Source: Lotus japonicus (lineage: Eukaryota > Streptophyta > Magnoliopsida > Fabales > Fabaceae). Taken from it: a stretch of 64,000 nucleotides of DNA. A program made the translations under genes and the position numbers. The notes below the pieces were generated by a model. The model was not told the origin of the DNA and did no database searches. It was given only the letters and a program-made list of their open reading frames with translations. Each line of letters starts with the position of its first letter. Within the stretch, counting starts at the first letter, position 1. The stretch is from assembly GCF_012489685.1 (NCBI RefSeq), contig NC_080041.1:19531802-19595801 (forward strand), in the 5' to 3' direction. Shown in pieces: positions 57,111 to 64,000 of the stretch.

Positions 57111-58997
57111 CCAATGCTACGTATGATTAGTGTCAGCTTAGTGTCTGTATCATAGAGACGGATGTTTTTTTATTTGACGGGCAGAGACGGATGTTAAAAT
57201 AGTTAAAGGTAATACTTTGCATAGGTTGTTTCGGTGACGGTAAACTTCACGTCGGTTACTTGAAGAAATTAAAAAGAAAAATGTATAACATAAAAATGAT
57301 TACAAAATTTTATATATGTTTTTGATCGCACATGTACTAATTTTTCAATTTTCATTGGTGAACCTTTTAAGATAGGTAATTCAATTGAAAATTTCAAATA
57401 TATGTTTTAATTCAATGAATATCTTATGAAAAGTTATCTAAATTCTAAAGTACCTCTTGAATAAATAATTATGTCAATTGTAGTCGTAGTGTGATTAAAA
57501 GTGGTTGTTTGAATATTTAAGATTAAAAATTTGATTTTTTAGAGAGCACCTTTCATGAGACATTTAGTATTGACCGCACCGGATTAAATATGATTGATTT
57601 AATAGAGTATTAAAGAAATGTACCTCTTCAATTTTTCGTCCCATTTTTATACCCAGTATAGCCTCTTAATTTCTTAAATAGAGACCGATATATGATATTT
57701 TAGATGGAGCCATACAAAAGCAACAGTTTTAAAATTATTTTGTTTTGCTAGCTGGATCCATGACTTCCACTCCCATGAATGAAAAAGATTACAGACTCAA
57801 TAAAACAAGCAGAAACTCCTATATGGGGAGGCAAAGCTCCGACATAGATATTAAGAAACAAGCTGCATAGGGCACATACTGTACTGTCAAGTCTGACAAG
57901 TTCAATCAAACTATTGAAAAAAAAATATAGATGAAAGTGTGGGTCTGCCTCCTATGGAAAGGAGGAGCGCGATAAAGATATTCTAAAATGATGCTACGAA
58001 TTGAATGACTAATGATATGTGGACATACATTATTAATTGACATTCGACGTGCAATTTAGCGAGTGTTTATATCGTGACACACATTAACAATGAAGATGTA
58101 TGTTAGAACGATGTCAATAAAAAGTGTATGTCGACTTCCGGTCTACGAATAAAGAGAGTGGTGAAGAGCGGAGGGACTCATCATCATATGTCATTTTGCC
58201 AAAGTTGATCCTTTTTGGGTTTCACATGGTGCTTGAATTAACACAGCAATTGGCTTTGCTCTCTTTCGGTTGCCTTTGTTTGAATTAAAGTTGATTCAAA
58301 TAAAAAACGAATTAAGTGTGATTAGAATAAAACAGCCATTCACTAAACTGGTGGGAAGACCTTGTAATTCAGTTTTAATTAAGAAGGTTTCTTCTCATCT
58401 TTATTTTTATTAACCGTGATATATTAGTCTTTGTAGTTGTTTCTTCTAATTAATGATATTTTGTTTCCTTTAAAATGAAAACCTCATCAACTATATTTCT
58501 TAATAGACATAATGTAGTTATTTTTATTTGGTTCTTATAATAAGAACATGAGGGAGTACTATATTTGATTAATATCCGTGACCATGAACATACTTTGATC
58601 TTTCATATGAAAAACAACTTTCATAAGCTTCAATTGCCAGAACTTTGTATAACCAAAAAACAAGAACAATGATACAATGTAAGGCTATGCAATTAAATTC
58701 CTTTGAAATCTGATTAGCACTGTCTGTATAATTACATGAAACCAAAATCATTCTTCAAGAAGGAGAAAGAAGAGATGTACAAACAGTACAAAAAATGAAT
58801 AAATGAAAGGGAAAAAACACAGAAAGTGAAGACATGTCAATTGGTCTTATTCCACTATTAGCAGCTTGTCCTTTTTATTTGCTCCAAGAAAATCTTGTTA
58901 TCAGCCTAGAGAGTCTACACTTTGGCATGTATAGTTGTTTTCTTTGTATGTTGCCCCTTCTTCATCCTTATGCAAAGATTGCAAAAATGGACTCCTA
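57111..58997. other. Intergenic downstream of the laccase
   Basis: AT-rich with no gene recognised. The laccase 3' untranslated region lies at its right end. A lone GAGGGAGTAC at 58551 resembles a Stowaway end, but no partner was found. Confidence 0.5.
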
Positions 58998-61900
58998 TCA
59001 GCACTTGGGTAGGTCACTAGGAGGTGGTAGTAGAGATTCATTTGGTCCTTTACCATTATCCACCACAAATGCCATCTTCAGTCCCCATGTTGTATGAACT
59101 TCCAAATGGCAATGCATAAACCAAACCCCTAACAAAACAGAACACATAAAAGAAAAAACTTAGACATGCAAATCCTTAAATATTTCTAAATTTTTTGTAA
59201 CCTTAAGATTTTCAGACACAAGTTATTGCATGATTATAAATCTTTCTATAATGGATTCTAGTTGGATTTGGAAGCGTGGACTCAAAATATTCCTTCTGAA
59301 AGGAGAGATTGTAGGGTTAGTTTCAGGTGTGGTGGTCTAATAATGTCTTTACCTACACTTAAGTTATATAGTATTGCAGTCCCGTTAATCTATTCCATAT
59401 GAGACTTGTTTTGTTCTATCAACTATAAAGTCAGAATCAATTTTGGGGACAAGTTTATGTGAGTAGCTTCTGAATGCTATAATTGATTCTGAGAAAAAAT
59501 AAGTTAATCTAAACATGGTATAAGTTTATAATATCACCTGGATTATCAGCCCTGAATCTGATTGCAGTCCACCCACCAGATGGGACACCAACTGTGTTTC
59601 TCTCCACAGGATCCACAAGGTTGAACTTTCTGGTGTCCTTTTTGGGGTTGTAATTCCCTTTCCCCCTACCAACAACAAAGAAATTGAATCCATGGAGATG
59701 AATAGGATGGTTCTCAGGAGCAATCATCCCAGTATCTTGCAACACCAATTGAACAGTGGAGTTGTATGCAAGCCTATACACCCTTGTCCCTCTATTAGTC
59801 CTCATATTTGCTGGCTGTTGTTTCCCAGTGAAGTCATACATCACAGGAGGTTTCCCAGGAAAATCATCTGTGAAAATCCCACTTTTTTTGAAGAAGTGTG
59901 CTTGAAGAAGAGAAGAAATCTTAGGCATCACAAAGGTAACATTGTTTATAGCTGCAACCACCCTGCTTCCACTCACACAACTAGCACAAGGGTTAACTCC
60001 AAGGCTGATAGTGAAAAACAATGAATGATCAACCTTTTTGGGGACTCTAGCAGGGTACTCTTTGGAGTTCAAGCTTCTGAGGGAGTCTGTGAAGTTGTCA
60101 GCAGTTGGGGTTGCATTTTGGGGAGGTAGTGATGTGAGGGTGGTGATAGTGGAACCAAGGGTGTTTGTGTAATGTAACATGGCAGTGGCTGTCATGTTGT
60201 CAAATGCTATTGGAGCATCCATGAAAGTTGAGGATGCTACCAAGTATTTTCCAGATGCATGGTTAGCTTTTAGAAGCACATTTGTGGTCTGGCCTGGTGC
60301 TATGACAATGGTGTCAGTATTGAAAGGCTTTGTGTAGGTAGCATCAATCTCAACAACAGTTAGTTGGTGGCCAGCAATCTTGAAGAACAGGTCTTCATTG
60401 AGTGCAGCATTGATTATTCTTAGCAAATGGTTTTTCCCTGGTTCAACTTGGAATTTGAATCCTCCTGCAGAGTTCAAAATGTTGTTCAACATTTAATAAT
60501 TAACTTATTTTGATTTCCTAATCTTGGACTTGATTTGAATTTTATTCAATGTTAATTAAGGGTTAGGTTCTTGGGTTTCACCTTCAGCACAGTTTTTGAC
60601 TGGCCCTGGGTGGCCATTGATTGTGTGGGCATCAGAGACATTTGGAGCCAACCCAGATTTCAAAGCTTCATTTATCACAGCCTCAGTATCTGATTTCCAC
60701 CATTCACCTGAGACAAGTTGAAAATACAAATTAATGGGGGTTTTATGAAGTTGGCTCGTATTATTTTTTCATTTTCATACTTTCTAAAAGTGAACAAAAT
60801 AGATTCTTAGAATTTAATGACGGTGTAAATAAGATACATACATCTAATTTGGTTTCATCATCTGGACAATATGGTAAGATTAAGATATGATTAGATGTTT
60901 GTTATACTAATAAATTCAATAAGTTGTTATGATTCTTTCTCTTATTCATAACTAATAAAAGTGATATATTTAGCAGCAGAATGTTTTTTTTAGGAAAAGG
61001 TAAAAGAACTGACCTAATACAATAACTTGTTCCATGTGGGGTCTGGGAAAAGGGTAAGGAACCCCAAGCTTGGGCATAATGACCAAGGCACCATGTACTG
61101 TGGCCCTAAGCCAGAGAATGTGTGCATGCCAAAGAAGTGTCCCTCTCTGCCCTGTGAGGGTGAAGTTGTACACATAGACTTGGCCCGGTTGAATTGGGCA
61201 TTGGGTTATGTATGCCGGCCCATCGGCCCAGCCCGTCCTCAACTGTCTAACCCCATGCCTGTTCATTTTAGTTCATGATTCAATAAGGAAAATAAATAAA
61301 TTAAGAAGTAATACAAAGCCAAAAAAGATACTCCCTCCGTTCCTTATTAACTGTCCACTTTGAAAAAAAAAATTGTGTTCATATATATCTGTCCACTTAA
61401 AGTTTCAAGAGAGCATTAATTAATGTTTTTCCAAGAAATGCCCTTACAAAAACAATAAATGAAGAAAGATAAAATACATTCTAAAGGGTTATATAGGAAA
61501 ACAAATAATACTTTTATGAAAATCAACACAATTAATTGCTTTTCTTAATTTGTGTGAACCTTCTCTTCCTGAACAGATAAATAGGAACGGAGGGAGTAAT
61601 AAGGAGAGATTATGCATTGACATACATTTCGCCAGACATCCTTCGACTGCGAAGGTTAAAAATCACCGCTATATCCTATGTATCAAGGATGTGTAACGAA
61701 ATGGTATGTCCGCCAATCATTTTCATCAATTAAATGTCAGAGGGTATACAATAGTAATCATAGTAGACTCACCAATGAATGCTAACATTGTATTTGACAT
61801 GGTTAACCACCTTTACTAGAACAGTGTCATCTTCCCTAGCATAGATAGTTGGGCCTGGAAACTTGCCATTTATAGTTACTATGGGCTTGGTTGAACACAA

Positions 61901-63677
61901 TCTTGTGGAGTTCTTCATCACCACCTGTACATAATATTATAAGATAATAGTCATTAGCATCAATGAAGAAATAAATAGTCAACATATTCTTGACCAACAA
62001 GAACATAATGATGAAGTGTAACCAAGGTTGTCAGACTCGCAAGTATACTCGTAGACTCGGTAGACTCGCGAGTCTAGGTGGGAAAAACGGGTTGACTCGA
62101 CAGCCGATCGACTTGGTTTTTGCTCAGACTCGGTAGACTCAGTGGACTCGCGAGTCAATGACCGAGTCAGCGAGTCACTTTTTTTTAAAAAACAAATAAA
62201 ATCCCTAATTTTTTAAAATTTTCAATTCTGTTAAAACCTAATTTCGCGAGTCAGCCTCCATTACTGTTTTCGCGAGTCACGTTTCCTCTCTCTCGACCTG
62301 CTTGCTTCCCCCGCCTGCTTATGAACTTTGCTTTTTGGTTATTTATGTACTTTGCTTTGATGCTTATGTTGTGGTACTTTGAGTATGTACTTTGTTTTGG
62401 TACTTACTACTTATGGTGTGGTACTTTGTTAAACTTTGCTTAATTGCTTTATTATGAAGTTGAATTTTGAGTTTATTTGATTAAATGCATCTTGGATGCT
62501 CTTATAATTATATGTTTATATTTATGATCTTCATGTAACAGGGTTATATTTAGTAATTTTTCATTTCTGGTAGACTCTGGTAACGTCGAGTCTATGAGTC
62601 GAATCTACCTACCCAAAACGAGTCTGTTTAGACTCACAAGTCTAACAACCTTGAGTGTAACTGTCTAAATGTCTACCACATCTACCAAACTTGAGTCCCT
62701 TGCATTTCTCAACAATACCAACAGCACTTTGCTGTTTGGTAAAGCTATGCAGGTCATGTATATTAAGTAGGCGGTGGCCTCTGCCTAATTGAACAGATTG
62801 AAGATTGTTGGAAGATTGTTTTATAACTCAAAGGTACTTAATATTGAGCAGGTAACTAAAATCGATTCCAACCTAAAATCTCTGCTTTTTGCAATTCACT
62901 TTTCCTTTTAAATATGGAGCAGGTAACTAAAAAAATTCCAAGGATTGCTATTCTTCTTCCAGTGGGTCAGTCAATTTTATTGAATGCATCCTAGCTTTTA
63001 ATAAAGGCTTCAAATTTGAGATGATGATAAATTCAATACAAGCACTCTTAGTGGTTACTTAAAGCAGTTTAGTTGAAATAGTAATATTACAAAGTCAATA
63101 TTTGGTGCACTCAGGGGCAAGTGGGCCAAAAATAGTGAATATTGAGCTAAGGCAGCATAGATATTCAATCAGTTAATTCCTCATGCAGATAGAGCTAAAC
63201 ATGGCAAGAATGCACAAGCTCATCTTCAAGATTTAAAATTTGCATATGCATGCCTTTTTACTTGTAAAGAAAGCAATAGCCACAGATTAAGTACATGTTT
63301 GAAAATCATTTTACAATTGATTCTATAGTCAAAATAAATTATGGAAAGAAGTTTTTGTGAATAGCTTCTCGGAGCCAGAGTTAATTATGAGAAAAAGTGA
63401 GCTGATTCAAACACGCTACATAAATATGCATGGTTTTCTAAGTAAAAATCTACATCATTTATTCATATATAGCTGCTTCATGTTGGTTTCTTTTCTATAT
63501 CACTCAACATCATGAATTGAACAAACATGATTCAATAATGCTTAGCATAAGATGAAAATTAAACTGGGAATGTGATGCACCTACATTGAACTTGTAATGG
63601 CGAACCATGGCTTCTGCTGATAGAGGAAGCAGGCAAGCCGCCAGTAGCAGTATAATTTGAATCCACATCACAGCCAT
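58998..63677 (-). CDS. Laccase (multicopper oxidase), lignin type
   Basis: Six exons on the minus strand: 63585-63677, 61773-61924, 61014-61258, 60582-60707, 59538-60464, 58998-59128, all with GT-AG introns and matching phases, giving 557 residues. Exon sizes 152 and 245 are typical of plant laccases. Residues 1-23 form a signal peptide (hydrophobic [12 protein letters not shown]), so the enzyme is secreted to the cell wall, where it oxidises monolignols with O2. Copper motifs: HWHG 81-84, WHAH 125-128, HPIHLHG 458-464 and HCHLEVH 520-526 with the type-1 Cys521; M533 lies in the axial ligand region. The ending PPPSDLPKC is usual for LAC4/LAC17-like enzymes. The product should be active; exact substrate is inferred. 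Confidence 0.95.
59397..59516. repeat. Small MITE-like repeat in the last laccase intron
   Basis: Contains 'cagaatcaattttgg', 'gtgagtagcttctga' and 'attgattctgagaaaaaat', matching the pattern at 63295-63414. The left end is degraded. Confidence 0.45.
60395..60415 (-). promoter_or_regulatory. miR397 target site in the laccase mRNA
   Basis: The plus strand reads TCATTGAGTGCAGCATTGATT, identical to plant miR397a except at position 15 (a G:U pair in the duplex) and the last base. The site encodes IINAALNE in exon 5, the place where miR397 targets lie in other plant laccases. This predicts mRNA cleavage under copper limitation. Confidence 0.85.
61331..61596. mobile_element. Stowaway MITE in laccase intron 2
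   Basis: 266 bp with ends CTCCCTCCGTTCCTTATTAAC / CTCCCTCCGTTCCTATTTATC and TA targets (61329-61330, 61597-61598). Confidence 0.93.
62023..62653. mobile_element. hAT-like non-autonomous element in laccase intron 1
   Basis: 631 bp with TIRs CAAGGTTGTCAGACT / CAAGGTTGTTAGACT and a perfect 8-bp target duplication AGTGTAAC (62015-62022, 62654-62661), the hAT hallmark. Subterminal regions are packed with GACTCG/CGAGTC motifs (62034-62175, 62570-62640). No transposase. Confidence 0.9.
63295..63414. repeat. Small MITE-like repeat in laccase intron 1
   Basis: About 120 bp, ATGTTTGAAAATCA..TGATTCAAACAC, with short inverted ends. Related copies lie in the MYB intron (5552), near 59397 and, degraded, at 2371. 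Confidence 0.6.
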
Positions 63678-63792
63678 GAATACTTCTTTGAATTACCTCT
63701 TCCTCCACACAACACAGAAGCTAGCTCTTTTTCCTTTGTAATTAGCTAGCTACTTTGTAAAATGCACAATGAAAATTGAGCAGAGAGGACAA

Positions 63793-63801
63793 CCTTATAA
63801 A
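63793..63801 (-). promoter_or_regulatory. TATA-like box of the laccase
   Basis: The minus strand reads TTTATAAGG about 115 bp before the start codon, leaving a leader of about 85 nt. Confidence 0.45.
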
Positions 63802-64000
63802 GAGGTACTCTGTTGTCAAGCCCCTTTATTAAGTTGGTTGAAGAAATACTTGACATTATAAATAGGAAAATAATACCTTCACACCCCAATTTCATTCAAC
63901 ACCCGCATGACATAGAAATAAAAAAGAAAGATATGAGAGATCTGATTGACCATGAGGTATGAAAATAAGTGAGAGGTATGAAAATAAGTGAGAATAAAAC
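63802..64000. other. Laccase upstream region (window edge)
   Basis: AT-rich with a 19-bp tandem repeat (gaggtatgaaaataagtga, about 63953-63991). No gene. The minus strand has CAACCAAC at about 63834-63841, loosely like the AC elements of lignin genes. Confidence 0.35.

Noticed and set aside
58541..58566. Possible Stowaway end (GAGGGAGTAC)
   Set aside because: No matching partner terminus or TA-flanked partner found upstream.

Overview
The window is nuclear DNA of a flowering plant, most likely a eudicot and perhaps a legume. The grounds are intron-containing plant genes (a DIVARICATA-type MYB factor and a laccase with a miR397 site), AT-rich spacers and a dense load of plant transposon families (Sirevirus, Ty3, L1 LINE, SINE, PIF/Harbinger, CACTA, MULE, hAT, Stowaway). 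The legume assignment is inference from the style of the repeats and is not proven. About 6 kb belongs to host genes and most of the rest is mobile DNA, much of it nested.

Layout. 1-453: 3' end of an L1-type LINE with a poly-A tail. 0.45-4.5 kb: spacer with an old duplicated segment (copies at 2.05 and 3.88 kb); the second copy carries a SINE that the first lacks. 4.8-7.07 kb, minus strand: two-exon MYB gene. 8.7-25.8 kb: one PIF/Harbinger transposon (13-bp TIRs, TAA target duplication) whose first gene is split by a complete 12.2-kb Sirevirus-type Ty1/copia element (10374-22531, target duplication CACAA). 26.3-27 kb: a Tourist-like MITE split by a Stowaway MITE. 27.4-30.7 kb: a CACTA-like end split by an internally deleted copia element. 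31 kb: a second Tourist-like MITE. 32.7-36.3 kb: a 3.7-kb solo LTR with minisatellites. 37 kb: Stowaway. 38.3-40 kb: decayed CACTA element. 40.6-41.9 kb: MULE-like element carrying a piece of plastid 16S rRNA gene. 42.2-43.9 kb: another long-TIR element. 44.0-57.1 kb: a LINE split by a Ty3-type LTR element (itself holding a solo LTR) and by a further solo LTR. 59.0-63.7 kb, minus strand: six-exon laccase gene whose introns hold a Stowaway, an hAT-like element and small MITEs.

How parts work together. The Harbinger element has the usual pair of a Myb/SANT-like accessory protein and a DDE transposase; the Sirevirus destroyed the first and left the second open. The Sirevirus carries gag, pol, a third ORF and, in antisense, a compact cassette with its own TATA box, a 130-codon coiled-coil ORF and a polyadenylation signal. 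The Ty3 element has young LTRs but a ruined pol, which suggests it was mobilised by proteins made elsewhere. The laccase has all four copper-binding motifs and is probably a lignin-type enzyme under miR397 control.

Exons, reading frames and insertion boundaries were worked out by eye from splice sites, TG..CA ends and target-site duplications. Family names rest on recognised motifs, not on searches.
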